The notes under the pieces are model-generated. The model searched no databases and was not told the origin of the DNA. It saw only the letters and a program-made list of their open reading frames with translations. DNA of 64,000 nucleotides from NCBI GenBank assembly GCA_032871835.1, contig CM065296.1:4102001-4166000 (forward strand), read 5' to 3'. A program made the position numbers and the translations under genes. Source of the stretch: Dipteronia dyeriana (taxonomy: Eukaryota; Streptophyta; Magnoliopsida; Sapindales; Sapindaceae). Of the stretch, positions 11,641 through 23,084 are shown one piece after another; within the stretch, counting starts at the first letter, position 1; every line of letters begins with the position of its first letter.

Positions 11641-12540
11641 AGGGTATCCAAAAGATTCGCACCAACATAAGATCAACAATATACCATTCCTTGTTAGAGT
11701 GGAAGGGTTAGTAGACAACCCGAGAGATTCATTGGTCTAGAAGAATCAGTAGAGAATCTCTCAGACGATGATGATCCCTACACGTACAAGGAAGCCATGG
11801 AAGATGTTGATTGTTGCCATTGGCAAAGGGCAATCCAATCCGAATTGAATATATGTTTAAAATCAAATTATTGTCTCTTGTAGACTTGCCTAAAGGGATA
11901 AAACCCATCGGGTGCAAGTGGGTATACAAATGGAAAAGATGAGTGGATGGAAATGTGGAAACCTTTAAAGCTCGATTGGCAGCTAAAGGTTACACACAAA
12001 AAGAAGGTATTGATTATGAGGAAACCTTCTCTCATGTAGCCATGCTTAAATCCATTAGGCTACTCTTATCCATTGCGACATCTCTAGACTAAGAGATTTG
12101 GCAAATGGATCAAGACAACTTTCCTTAATGGAAGCCTTGACTAAAGCATCTATATGATGCAATCAAAAGGATTCATTTAAAAAGGCCAAGAGGAAAAGGT
12201 ATGTAAGTTATAAAGATCCATATATGGATTGAAGCTAGCATCTGAATCCTTGAACTTAAGGTTCGATCAAGCCGTGAAAAGTTTTAGATTTATTCAAAAC
12301 CTTGACGAACCTTGTGTATACAAAAGAATTAAAGGTGACAAGTTGGTTTTCTTTGTTATTTACGGTGATGATATACTACTTGTCGAAAACAATGTCGGTG
12401 TATTGACATCAGTAAAAGAATGGTTGACAAAACAATTTGATATGAAGGACTTAGGAGAAGCAAATTATATTCTATCCAAGTCATAAGGGATAGAAAGAAT
12501 AGAACGATTGCATTATCCCAAGCTTCATATATAGATAAAA
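11641..12540 (+). pseudogene. pol: copia reverse transcriptase remnant with YGDD, element 2
   Basis: RT fragments spread over shifted frames. The open piece 12229-12486 carries the catalytic box as YGDD (12361-12372; GGT where element 1 has GTT), then LTKQFDMKDLGEANYIL. About 180 bp of the integrase-RT linker present in element 1 are deleted near 11655. The fingers region near 11890-12060 is readable, including LPKGIKPIGCKWVYKWK. Confidence 0.8.
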
Positions 12541-13343
12541 TCTTGTCTAGATTTTCCATGCCAGATTCCAAGAAAGGTATGTTACCTTTCAGACTTGGAA
12601 TCAAACTTTCTAAAGGACAAGTTTCTAGAAATGAGCATAAAGAGCAATTCATGAGTAGGGTTCAATATGCCTCAGCAGTTGGGAGTCCCATGTACGCAAT
12701 GCTCTACACAACACCAGATATTTGTTTTGCTATTTGCATAGTTAGCAGGTTTCAATTGAAACCTGGTCCTGATCACTGGACGACAGTCAAACATATTTTC
12801 AAGTCTCTCATGAGAACGAGAGATTTTATGCTTGTATACTTTGGAGGGGATTTAATTCCCGTTGGGTTTATAGATTCAGATTTCCAATCGGATTCTGACT
12901 CTTGAATATCAACATCAGGATCCGTGTTTACACTTGGAGGAGGGGCAGTTGTATGGAGAAGTATCAAGCAATCATGTATTGTTGATTCCACCATGGAAGC
13001 TGAGTTTGTTGCCGTATGCAAACCTGTTAAAGAGGCTACCTCGCTCTGCCAATTCTTGATTGACTTGGAAGTGGTTCCTGCTGTGAATAAGCAGATCACT
13101 ATCTATTATGACAATAGTGGAGCAGTGGCTAATTCGAGAGAAGAAAGAAGTCATAAGAGAGGGAAACAAATTGAAACGAAGTATCACCTTTTAAGTGAAA
13201 TTGTGCGTAGGGGAGATGTGACGAAAACCGATATGGCGTCAACAGAAAATCTAGTTGATCCCTTTACAAAAGCTCTACCGCAGAAGAGTTTTGATGGTTA
13301 TCTAGAGAACAAGAGAATGAGAGATATGGCACAATTACTATAG
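12541..13343 (+). pseudogene. pol: copia RT end and RNase H remnant, element 2
   Basis: Open pieces 12543-12905 (RT thumb/connection: YASAVGSPMYAMLYTTPDIC) and 12924-13343 (RNase [27 protein letters not shown], the SHKRGKQI block, [10 protein letters not shown]), ending in RDMAQLL and a stop. A TGA near 12902 separates the two parts in an otherwise continuous frame. The natural stop is 14 bp before the 3' LTR. Confidence 0.82.
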
Positions 13344-13346
13344 AAC

Positions 13347-13357
13347 AAGTGGGAGAT
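13347..13357 (+). other. Polypurine tract, element 2
   Basis: CAAGTGGGAGAT immediately before the 3' LTR start TGTTAGAATT. Confidence 0.87.
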
Positions 13358-15664
13358 TGTTAGAATTATGCTCAACATAAAGAGTGTAATTATGTTTTTG
13401 ACAATCGTTTCATATTAATAAAGTGATTTCTAGTCTAACAAATATTACAGAATTTAAAGTTCAATTATTATAATTGTCAAAAAGTAAATAATCAAAAGGC
13501 AAAAAGACTATGAGAAAAGAGAAATTGTTCGTGCATCTTGATATGTATGAGGTAAACACAATTCTTTAGTTAGTCTTGAATAATATTCACAACTTAAGAT
13601 AAATATTGGGCGCATTTATCTTGTCAAAGTTGTAGATACTTTTGCTAGCATTTGAGTGGGATCAAATGTGTTATGATGAGTCTAAAGTCATCAAAGTGTG
13701 GTGTCTTTGGGCAAAAGAATCTAGTGCACTGGGTGCATTGAATAGGATCACAGTGAAATACTTTATCAGAACCGTTAATGGATAAAAGTTTTCACTTGAT
13801 GACAATCGGATAGTCTATCTCAATCCTGAGATAAATAATAGACTTATGGTTGCAAGTGTTATCATTTGAGCTATCAATGAGTACAATTATATAAGATAGT
13901 CTATCCTCGATATTTTGGTGGTATTCATTTGTTAATCGATAGAGGACTTCATTTATAGATATGGACATCATGGCTCCATTTATTAAATGAGAGTAGAATA
14001 TCATCATATGGTTGTTTTGAGGTATTGGATATTAAATCTTAACAATAAGTTTTCAGTAGTGTCTATTGAAATATAGCTTCTGGACAAGTCAAAATATCCA
14101 AGTTCAAAATGTGGTCATATGAGTAAATATGGTAACTTGGAGAGCTATAGGCGGTCTATAAGCTCTTGGAGATAACTGATATTCTTCACGAGGATACACT
14201 TTCTCCATTAAGATTGTCTAGGGTATGAATAAGCAATATTAACTTATTCTATCTTTGTTTAAGAGTACAATTCTAGTTATTTAGTGGAATGAACTAAATT
14301 TAATAGATCGGACTTTAGTGAATCATTTGTTTATTGTGATTAGGTTATGTCTATCGGAGCTTAAATTTAGATTGCTAGCCCGCCAAGATCCTCAATCCAC
14401 ACGAACTTGCATGGATCACTTGAAATATTCTACCGGATCAATTTATGGGCTAATCTAGAATTGTATGAAGGCAATAGACTTACTTCTTTTAGTAAGAGTG
14501 GGTCTATTTCATATGTGGACTTTTTATTAAGGTCCAATGGATTTAATAAGATAGAAAAAACAAAATATTGGCCCATGTATAGGCTTGGGCGGCTAGGGCT
14601 TGTAAAATAGCTTAATATATTGTTTTTTATTTTTTATTTTATTAAATGGAAATTAATTAATTAAAAGTCAAAATCTTTTTCCTAGTAGGAGATGGTTTCC
14701 TAGAGTCATATTATTGTTGGTAATATGATAAGAATCAAATACTATATTTGATATGTAGAAAAATAATAGGAATTTCTGTATCTAGTCAAATTAGGAAGTA
14801 TTTGATTTCTATTAGGACTCTAAATGACAATTGGTCAAATTAGGAAGTTTTTTGATTTAGTAAAAATTTAATTCAATAATTGGTTATTTAATAAATACAT
14901 TATTTGAGTTGGATTAGGAGTCTTGGTGTGGAAAATAAATCTTTTTTTGAAAATGATTCTTTGTCACTAAGTAAATCCACCTAGAGATAGGATTATTGCC
15001 CACCAAGTAAATCCTCTTTAGGAAAGGATTTGAGAACCTATATATATCATCATACAAATTTTGGCCAAGGCTAATTTCTAAGTGAGATTTCGGCCAAGGC
15101 AAGGGTTTTATGAGAGATAATTCGGCCAAGTGATATAATTTTAAGAGAGAAAAAAAATGTTTTTGCTCTAGAAAAAATTCGACCAACTCATAGATATTGT
15201 GTATTGAATTCAGTGAAGGAGAAGAGAAAAGGGGAACGTTTTTGTTTTCGATAGTGCACTAGTATCCTTTACATCAAAAGGGCTTTGTGTACAAAAATCG
15301 AATCGGGCTCACGCGAGTTTCAACCAATTAGATTGATAATTTACAAGTGACCGAACGTTCTTGGGTTTTTCTTTGAGGATTATTGTGTCTAACAAGAGAA
15401 AGAGATTTTGTTTTTTTCCATCCTCGGGTATACAAATGAAAGAAAGTGAGCCCACACTCCTAGGTGATTCACATTCGTGATTGAATTGAAAGATCTTACG
15501 GATTCAATTCGTCGTTAGTTCAATCGTCACGAGTAAAAGGTACGATACTTTTATATACGCTAATTAATCAAGGGTTAAGGTTTTCTTTATTAAATGAAAA
15601 ATTTAAAGTATACCAAACCCTAATTTTAAGCTTCCGCAGTGTTTTGAATCATTTTTTCCCAACA
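13358..15664 (+). repeat. 3' LTR of copia element 2
   Basis: 2307 bp, TGTTAGAATT to TTTTTTCCCAACA. Aligns over its length with 6175-8442 and carries the same TATATAT box. Followed by the TTAGT duplication. An antisense open frame (13792-14007, minus) recurs in two other LTRs of the family. Confidence 0.92.
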
Positions 15665-15669
15665 TTAGT
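15665..15669. repeat. Target-site duplication, right copy (TTAGT)
   Basis: Exact partner of 6170-6174. Past it, AAGAATGGGTCTAG continues the interrupted LTR of element 1. Confidence 0.9.
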
Positions 15670-16855
15670 AAGAATGGGTCTAGTTCACATGTGGACTTTT
15701 TATTAAGGTCCAATGGATTTAATAAAAAAAAAACAATATTGGCCCATATATATATTGGCTTGGGTAGCTAAGGCTATATATAATAGCTTATTATACTATT
15801 TTTTATTTTATTATTTAATGAAATGGAAGTAAATAAATTTGTTAATTAATTAATTAATTAATTAATTAAAAATAAAATAAAAATTCTTAGTAGGAGTAGA
15901 TCTCCTATTGTCTTATTATTGTTGATAATATTATAAGTATCAAATACTTTATTTAATAAGTAGATAAATAAAATAAATTTATTTATCTAGTCAAATTAGG
16001 AATTATTTGATTTATATTAGGACTCTAATTGACAATTCGTCAAATTATGAAGTTTTTGATTTAGTCACAATTTAATTGGTTATTTAATAAATACACTATT
16101 TGGGTTGAATTAGGTGTTTTGGTGTTGGAAAGAATTCTTCTTCGGAAAAGGATTTTTAGTCACCAAGTAAATCCTCTTTAGGAGAGGATTATGTCTTCTA
16201 AATTAAAAGTATGTAGAATTCGGCCATGCTAGGTTTTTTGGAAAGAAAAAAGTCGGCCCCCATTATCTTGGAGAGAAAAATTTCTGCCAAAGCTAAGTTT
16301 TTCTTGAATAGAAATTTCGGCCACCATAGAATTTTGCGAGAGAAAATTTCTGTTTTTGCTTTAGACAAAATTTGGTCAACTCATAGATATTGTGTATTGA
16401 ATTCGGCCAAGGATAAGGGAAAAGAGGAACGTTTTTTGTTCAATAGTACACTAGTATCCTTTACATCAAAATAGTTTTGTGTACAAAATCGAATTGGGTT
16501 CACCCGAGTTTTAATCAAATAGATTGATAATTCAAAAGTGACCGAACATTCTTTGTTTTTCTCTTGGAGGATTATTGTGACTAACAAAGAAGGGGCTTTT
16601 GTTTGTTTCCATCCTCATGTATACAATTAAAAGAAAGGGAGCCCACACTCCTAGATGATTCACGTTGATTGGATTGGAAGATCTTGCGGATTCAATTCGA
16701 AGCTAGTTCAATCGTCACAAGAAAAAGGTACGATACTTTTATTATACATTAATTAATCTAGGGTTAAGGTTCTTTCTTTTTAAAGGGAAAATTTTTAAAA
16801 TATATCAAACCCTAATTTTACACTTCCGCCGCATTTTAAATCATATTTTCCTACA
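15670..16855 (+). repeat. 3' LTR of element 1, right part
   Basis: Continues the LTR broken at 6174 and ends in TTTTCCTACA (canonical TCCTAACA; the same altered end is seen in the solo LTR at 54061). A recurring open frame (16226-16474) matches, altered, the one at 7930-8142. The expected right target-site duplication starts at 16856; its partner is outside the window. Confidence 0.85.
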
Positions 16856-18380
16856 AAACCCCCTTAGGAAAACATCCACGGGTGGAATACAACCATCGAG
16901 TACTTTTATTATTGAAAAGTAAACAAGACATTCCTTACATGTGACCAACGAATGATACACTACATAAGGACTCGACGTCTACTCAATCCCTGTTGGATAG
17001 ATTGGAAATTCCTCAAAATTGGTCAACAAATGACTCACTCTCCATTGGAGTCCACTCTAGCCAACACCGTTAAGAAGTTGGAAATCCCCCAAGAATGATC
17101 AACAAATGATACACTATATCTATGAGCTCCGTCACATCTTAACTTCTCGGGTCTACCAATAAAAAGGGCTTTTTATCTGAGACACCCTTGCTTCTAGAAA
17201 GTCTCTCTTGCTTGGTTATTCGGACCTCTTGTACTAACCAAGACTTCTTGATTGACTGTCTGGACAACATGTCCTAGTCAAGACTTCTTACTTGGCTATT
17301 CGGAACTCTTTCCTAGCCAAAACTTCATGCCTTTTTTAAGGGCTTCCTAATTGTGATCAATGAATGCAAAAATGCATTCAAACACACAACATAGAATATG
17401 ATGATCGACACATCCTACGGTAACTAGACATATGCATGAATGTTCACAAGTAAAATGTAGTCTAGTTAACTATGCATGAATGATTAATCTAGAATATGTG
17501 TAAAACACTAAAACGACATTTAGTATCTAGAATTACTCATGAAGCTTAAAACTTGAATTAAAGCATAAACACTTAGCACATATTCAAAGTTATACTCACA
17601 TATACAAAAATATGCTAAAATCAAAAGACAAAGTCAATTAGATTTCTAGCATGAAACCTACAGCATATTATATTCACAATATTCAATTAAACTCAAGAAT
17701 AGCTCTAAGAGTTCAATATGTGTGTTATATCAAAACATATTCAATTAAGTGATCATAACAAATGTAGAAATTATTTGTAAGAAAATAATCAATCAATTAA
17801 TACACAAATAATCCTAGATTCAAAGATAGCAAAATACAATCACAAACAAGTGAAAACATAGGCTTAAACAACAACCTAACTCAACATGTATGATTTCAAT
17901 TAACATTCAATCTAGCTTCAAAAGAGATCAAAACTATAATTGAAGTAATCACAATATACATACAAGTAGTGAAGAAGAAAACCCAAGGTGATTGATCAAG
18001 TTTAGAACCAAAACTCAAGAAGAAAATCAACACCTTAGTAAAACTTGTGCAGTCCCGTTTTTGTTTGTGTAGCCACCAAAAAAAGCAAATAAAACTCCTC
18101 AAACCTTCTTGAAAGAGATAGATAATTGAAGGATGAACACTCTCCTATTCGAATCGAATGAATCAGAGTTAAAATGAAGAAGATATGATGTTTAAAAGGT
18201 GAGAAAATGTAGAGAAAGAATTCTGCACAACTTTTCAATTTTGCTTCTTAGAATGAAAATGATAGAGGGAAGAGATATTTAAAAGAGAGGGAAAGAAACA
18301 AGGGAAATGACCAAACTACCCTCATGCCCACTCCTTTCCCGAGATGGAGCGTGGCCACCTTGGGGGCAGGGAGGTCTCAT
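16856..18380 (-). repeat. Probable R/U5 and U3 end of a Sirevirus-like LTR (split)
   Basis: No gene. On the minus strand the order is LTR-like: one arm of an inverted repeat (18366 down to 18309), a TTTAAATA box (18275-18284), about 1.3 kb of T-rich leader-like sequence, an AATAAAAG poly(A)-type signal near 16906-16915, and a CACCCGTGGATG block. The inverted-repeat arm pairs with 34441-34486 across element A. The simplest reading is that this is the rest of the LTR whose start is at 35179, cut by element A and truncated on its left by element 1. That reading is inference. Confidence 0.5.
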
Positions 18381-20124
18381 TGTTAGGTCGATAAATGTTG
18401 ATAATTGAGACCCCCTAATTCCTATGTTTTTATGTTATGTTCTAAGTATAATTGAACGATTTAATGTGTCTGTTAAGATTGTGTAGAAGATAGCTCTTGG
18501 AGTGAGTTTGAAGATAAAAAGGTGAATTTTGGTGAAGTTTAGAGAAATACCTCTGCAGCACATCCAACTTGTGATGACCATATCTCAGATTGAACCAGGT
18601 TGAGATCTATATGTTTTTAGAAAGCCTCGGAAGTATAGTTTCCGGAAATTTTATGGTTTGTCAATTAGAGTTTTCTAGAGAAAGTTATGGTTGTTTTAGT
18701 AGCCGAAGGTTAGACCTGGAGAAGTCTACCTTGGGCTAAACCATTGTGCGTGCACCTCGCCTGCGTAGCAACCTAGAAAGCGGTAATCAGCAGAGGAGTC
18801 ACGCTTGCTGGACAATGGTGTGTGCAAGAGACCTACATAGCGACCCGGATAGCGGTGCTTACATGTTTTTGGCGGATTTCTATTCCGAATTGGTCCAGAA
18901 TTATCCCAAAACTTCCCAAATCAAATCCTAATGACTCTAAAAGATCAAAACATGTTTGAGAAACTTCCTAAACTCAAATTAAAAGTCAATCATTCAAAAA
19001 GGATATCCAATTTAGGAAAGTATTCTCATTTCTTGTTCAATCCTATTTTCCTACTTGGTGAATTTCCTACAACAAAGTAAATTGGGAATCTACAAGGAGT
19101 AGTCACCTATAAATACCAAGAGTTTCTTCAAGAGAGAGGGTTAGAGATTCATTATTGAAGATTGAAGACCAAAGATCTTTTCATAGTTTTTATTTTCTCT
19201 CTTCTTCTACCTTTCTTTATTTTTAATGTTTTTATTTGCTTTCATAGTTATGATGTGTAGCTAAACTCTTCATAGCTAGGGCTAACTTGAAGCCCAGACA
19301 TGATTCTAATTCCATAGACAAATTATTTTAATGAAATATTATTTTTCTTACATGATGATTTCAATTTCTCCAAAATAATTGTTTTTCTATTATTAAGTTT
19401 CTTTGATTGATCACCTTAGGAGCATGAATTTAGGATCTATGTTGTAGGATAGAGTTTGAATGTCATACGGACATATTCTTGCATGCAACAATTAATTAGA
19501 ATAAGAACTAATTAAGGGAAATTGATTCATGAATTACTTAGAATAAATGCCATATTCTAGGGTTTGTGTGATATTCATATTCTCTTCATTCCTAATGGAT
19601 TTCGATTATTAAATCTAGTAGATGCCCATGCTAGATTATAATTTGGAATTCACGTATTTATATAGATGTCATGCAACTTACATACTAACTAAGAGAGAAT
19701 CTATAAGACTTGAGTGGGATGCCAACACCTTGTCGTGAATATCTTCATCATGTTTGGTTATTTACTAACTTCATTACTGTATATGGATTTGATGAATGTG
19801 TATAGGTGGATAGGAGGTTCTAGCTAGCTTTTACTTATTGATTTTTCTAAATATTTTTTCTACTACGTTTCTTAGTTTTAGTTTAATTTAAAATCTTAGT
19901 TTAAATAATCAATTCAAAAACCCCCAATTGCGTGTGTGAGTTGTGTTTTATTTAAGTTGTTATAGAGTCGTAGAGTGTCTTATAGTAGTGTTTCTAAATT
20001 TAAGACTTTCGTAGGTAATTCATTCCTCGTGGGAAAAACCTTTGCTTGCTTATTGTACTATCGTTTATGATTTCTACACTTGTAAGGTTTGATAATATTT
20101 TTGTTTGCTATTTTACAACCAACA
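18381..20124 (+). repeat. 5' LTR of Athila-type element A
   Basis: TGTTAGGTCG to CAACCAACA, 1744 bp, followed six bases later by the PBS. Contains a GC-rich patch (about 18740-18870) and a strong TATAAATA at 19108. Aligns with 32728-34434, which differs by a replaced patch of about 100 bp near 18535-18640 and a 30-bp duplication. Confidence 0.88.
19108..19115 (+). promoter_or_regulatory. TATA box in LTR of element A
   Basis: TATAAATA in the context GTCACCTATAAATACCAAG. The 3' LTR has it at 33389, and the LTRs of element B have CACCTATAAATA at 21954 and 27442. Conservation between the two families supports a core promoter. Confidence 0.7.
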
Positions 20125-20130
20125 AGTTTT

Positions 20131-20148
20131 TGGCACCATTGCCGGGGA
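20131..20148 (+). other. Primer-binding site of element A
   Basis: TGGCACCATTGCCGGGGA, close to the Athila-type site TGGCGCCGTTGCCGGGGA, six bases after the LTR. The two differences are C-to-T and G-to-A transitions. Confidence 0.85.
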
Positions 20149-20249
20149 ATAAATTGCTTACTTTAGTTTTGAGTTTGTTTTTAATTTAATTTAATTTATT
20201 CTTTTAGATTTATTTGGTAATTTTTATTTTATTTTCCTCTTGAAGGTTT
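20149..20249 (+). other. Leader of element A with polypyrimidine run
   Basis: Short T-rich leader ending TTTTCCTCTTGAAGG just before the gag ATG at 20250. It parallels the longer leader of element B that ends TTTTATTTTCAGG. Confidence 0.5.
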
Positions 20250-21229
20250 ATGAACGGTCGTCGTTCTGTGGATTCTCATCCTATAGAACAAGATCCTGAA
20301 ATCGAAAGAACTCTCCGTCAACTGTGGAGAAATCAAGAAAGAAACATGGCGGACAATCTCCCACCATATCAAGCAGTCGCCCAAGTGGTGTTGAACAATC
20401 TCACAAGACCTATCAAGGATTTCACGATTCCTAGGACTTTGGACCAACCATCATGCATCACACTTCTAACAAACATCAATTTCGAGATCAAGAGTGGTAC
20501 GATCCATCTTCTTCCAGCCTTCTATGGAAAATCGGGAGAGGATCCTCACATCCATATCAAGGAACTATTTACGGTATCCATCACTATCACCAATGGAGAT
20601 GAGAATGATGAAGTAATTGGTTTGAGAATTTTTCCCTTCTCGCTCAAGGATAAAGCCAAGGAGTGGCTCTACTCACTACCAAGTGGATCCATCACAACAT
20701 GGGTCGATCTAGCGGCTAAATTCCTTTCAAAATTCTTTCCAGTTGTAGGGATATAGTAGCTCGATGGTGAACCATTCCATGACTATTGGGAGCATTTTCA
20801 TCGGTTACTCAACTCATGCCCACATCATGGGATAGTAGAACATGACCTCATTCAATACTTCTATGAAGGGTTGCTTGACTCTGAGAGGATCATGGTTGAT
20901 GCTACAAGTGGAGGGGGATTAATGAACAAGAATGCATTAGAGGCTAAGGAGATAATTGAGAGCCTTTCGAAAAATTCTCAACAATTCAACTACCGAAGAA
21001 CCACTCCGAAGAAAGCTAGAATTTATGAGATGAGCACTAATGATTATGGATCTCAAATCGCCCATTTGACAAAGTTAGTTCAGCAGTTAATCCTAAATTC
21101 TCAAGTGTGTGCTGTATGCACAAATTCGGGACACTCTTCAGAGACAAGCCCAAGTCTAAGCAGCAATAGGGAAGAGATGGTTCAAGCATATTACTTACAA
21201 CAACAAAGGCAAGGGAATAATCCATTCTA
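20250..21229 (+). pseudogene. gag: Athila-type gag, N-terminal part (element A)
   Basis: Retrotransposon gag (capsid) with ATG at 20250. The open frame 20250-20756 holds the helical core (LPAFYGKSGEDPHIHIKEL, LKDKAKEWLYSLP, AAKFLSKFFP) and ends in two consecutive TAG codons. The same frame continues with LDGEPFHDYW and YFYEGLLDSERIM to QGNNPFY at 21229. About 15 residues usual in this family before LDGEPFH appear to be missing. A zinc-knuckle-like CAVCTNSGHSSETS lacks its last Cys (Ser instead). Element B is inserted after NPFY; the protein resumes at 28419. Confidence 0.85.
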
Positions 21230-22926
21230 TGATCGGTCTATTTATGTACATGTTTTAGGTCCCCATTTCCTATTATTTGTGCTTTGTTCTTGGGTGAAAT
21301 TAGGTGTTTTTTGTGTTTGTTGAGCATGTATAGGTCACATTCCATTCAAGAGGTGTTATATGTTATTTCGGAGAAAAAGAGCAAAAAGTTGATTTTCGAA
21401 GCAATACATAACAGCAAGATTGCGAGGCCTATATCTCTCAACTCCGATCGAATTATATATCTTACTACCTATGGATTAAAATCTCTAGAAGTCTAGTTTC
21501 CGACCACTTTACAGATTGTAATTCTGATATTCCTAGAAGAAGTTATGCACAATTTAGTAACCAAAGGTCAGTGCTGGAAAGTCAACCGCGGCCTAAACCG
21601 TCGTCCAGGCACAAGACCTACCCATCGGTCTGAGGAGCAGTACATGGTAGAAGAATTCCACGTTCTGGACCGCGGTGGCCTCCGGAGGGACCCAGACCTT
21701 GGTTTGATGGATTTTTGTCGGAAAACCACTCCTAATTGGTCTAGAATTGTTCCAAAAGTTCCTAATCAAATTCTAATGATTTTAGAAGACCAAAATATGT
21801 TTGAGAAACTTCCTAAACTCAAATTATGAGTGAAATATCAAAAGAGGAAATTCAATTCAGGAAAGGATTTTCATTCCTTGTTTCATTCTACTTTCCCACT
21901 TGATGGATTTTCTAAACCTAAGAAGAATTGGGGGTTCACAAGGAAAAATCACCTATAAATACATCCTATTCTTTGCAATTCAAAGAGGAGATAAGCCAAG
22001 GGAGGTCCCAAGCCACCAAGGGGGCCGTCCCTTACCACTTCATCACCACACATCACCATACAACTTTCATTCATCTTTACACATCGAATATTTAAAGACA
22101 AAAAAGAATTCATCATTGAAGACTTGAAGAACTCATTGAAGGCCAAGATGGGTTTTATCTTTTCTTTCTCTTCTCTTAGTTTCATCATGCGTAACTAACT
22201 CATATTAGGGAATCAATGTGAACCTCTATGAATGCTATTTATTAGAATTGACGATATTTTCATTAATTCGAGTTTTGATTTATTCAATTCATCATATGTC
22301 TTAATTCTTTATTCTTGTTAATGCATGATCATACGTTGGCATGAATATAGGGTTTTGATAATTTAATGATTGTGGTTGGAGTATTGATCTATATGTAATC
22401 TTAATTAATATTCAATTGAATGGATAAAACTGATCTTAGCATTGATCTATGCAAGTAGGTTTTGGTTCATTGTTCTTGTACTTAATGGGTTCTCGGTTGT
22501 AGTTTGCACCATTGATTTATGGGTAAATTGTAATTGAGAATACTTGATTCATCCCAGGATCATACAGTAACAATCATGCTTAAGATAAGAATGAACCCTT
22601 AACTTGATTAATATTTTTGTTTTCAAAGTCAATTCGAAACATTGAGTAAACATAGTAGGGGAGCATTGATGATCTAGTGCTTTCTCACTTTTGATCACAA
22701 CCAAATATTTGCAATTGTTTTCTTAGTTTTAATTTAATTTAGTTTTAGCTTTAAATCAAACTCAACAATCTTCTTGTTACTTTAATTTAGCGTTAATTAG
22801 AATTTGTTTTAATCGATAAATCTCCAGCCCTCGTGGGAACAACCCTTACTTGCCGTTGTACGATATCTTCACGATTCGTGCACTTGTGAGTATTGTTTTT
22901 ATAAAGCGTGAATTTATAACAAATCA
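21230..22926 (+). repeat. 5' LTR of element B
   Basis: TGATCGGTCT to ACAAATCA. GC-rich U3 block (about 21580-21710) with CCGCGG palindromes, TATAAATA at 21954. LTR start and TATA region resemble those of element A, so the two families are related. Confidence 0.9.
21954..21961 (+). promoter_or_regulatory. TATA box in 5' LTR of element B
   Basis: TATAAATA in AATCACCTATAAATACATC; the 3' LTR copy is at 27442-27449. Confidence 0.7.
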
Positions 22927-22932
22927 AGTTTA

Positions 22933-22950
22933 TGGCGCCGTTGCCGGGAT
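22933..22950 (+). other. Primer-binding site of element B
   Basis: TGGCGCCGTTGCCGGGAT, the Athila-type site, six bases after the LTR. Confidence 0.9.
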
Positions 22951-23084
22951 TAGTTGAATTTATTGGTTATTTCTAGTTTTAGTTTTAGTTTTTTTTTTTA
23001 ATAGTAAAGTCATTAGTTCATAGTTTTTATTTTTGTTTTTTGTTTTCTTTTTGTTTCCTTTTTCTTGTTTTATTTTCAGGTACA
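22951..23084 (+). other. Leader of element B with splice-acceptor-like end
   Basis: A long T-rich run ends TTTTATTTTCAGGTACAATG, that is, a polypyrimidine tract and CAG directly before the gag ATG at 23085. It looks like a 3' splice site; no donor was identified with confidence. Confidence 0.4.

Larger units (their letters stand above)
6175..15664 (+). mobile_element. Ty1/copia element 2, complete but dead, nested in element 1
   Basis: A 9.49-kb element with two LTRs (2268 and 2307 bp), PBS, leader, gag, pol lacking the protease active site, PPT and an exact TTAGT duplication. It belongs to the same family as element 1. By eye the two LTRs differ at roughly one base in ten over the first 240 bp, so the insertion is not recent. 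Gag, integrase and RT carry stops, frameshifts or active-site changes. Confidence 0.92.
1..16855 (+). mobile_element. Ty1/copia element 1, interrupted by element 2
   Basis: The window opens about 50 bp downstream of where the primer-binding site should be, judged by alignment with element 2, so the 5' LTR lies just outside the left edge. The order is leader, gag, pol without a protease active site, polypurine tract, 3' LTR. The 3' LTR is split at 6174/15670 by element 2. Removing element 2 and one TTAGT copy gives an LTR of about 2.3 kb, the same size as the LTRs of element 2. Every reading frame has stops or shifts, so this copy is dead. It lies next to a minus-strand Sirevirus-like LTR on its right and was probably inserted into it. 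Confidence 0.85.

Noticed and set aside
20229..20447. Minus-strand open frame over the start of gag A
   Set aside because: Shadow of the real gag frame at 20250-20756.
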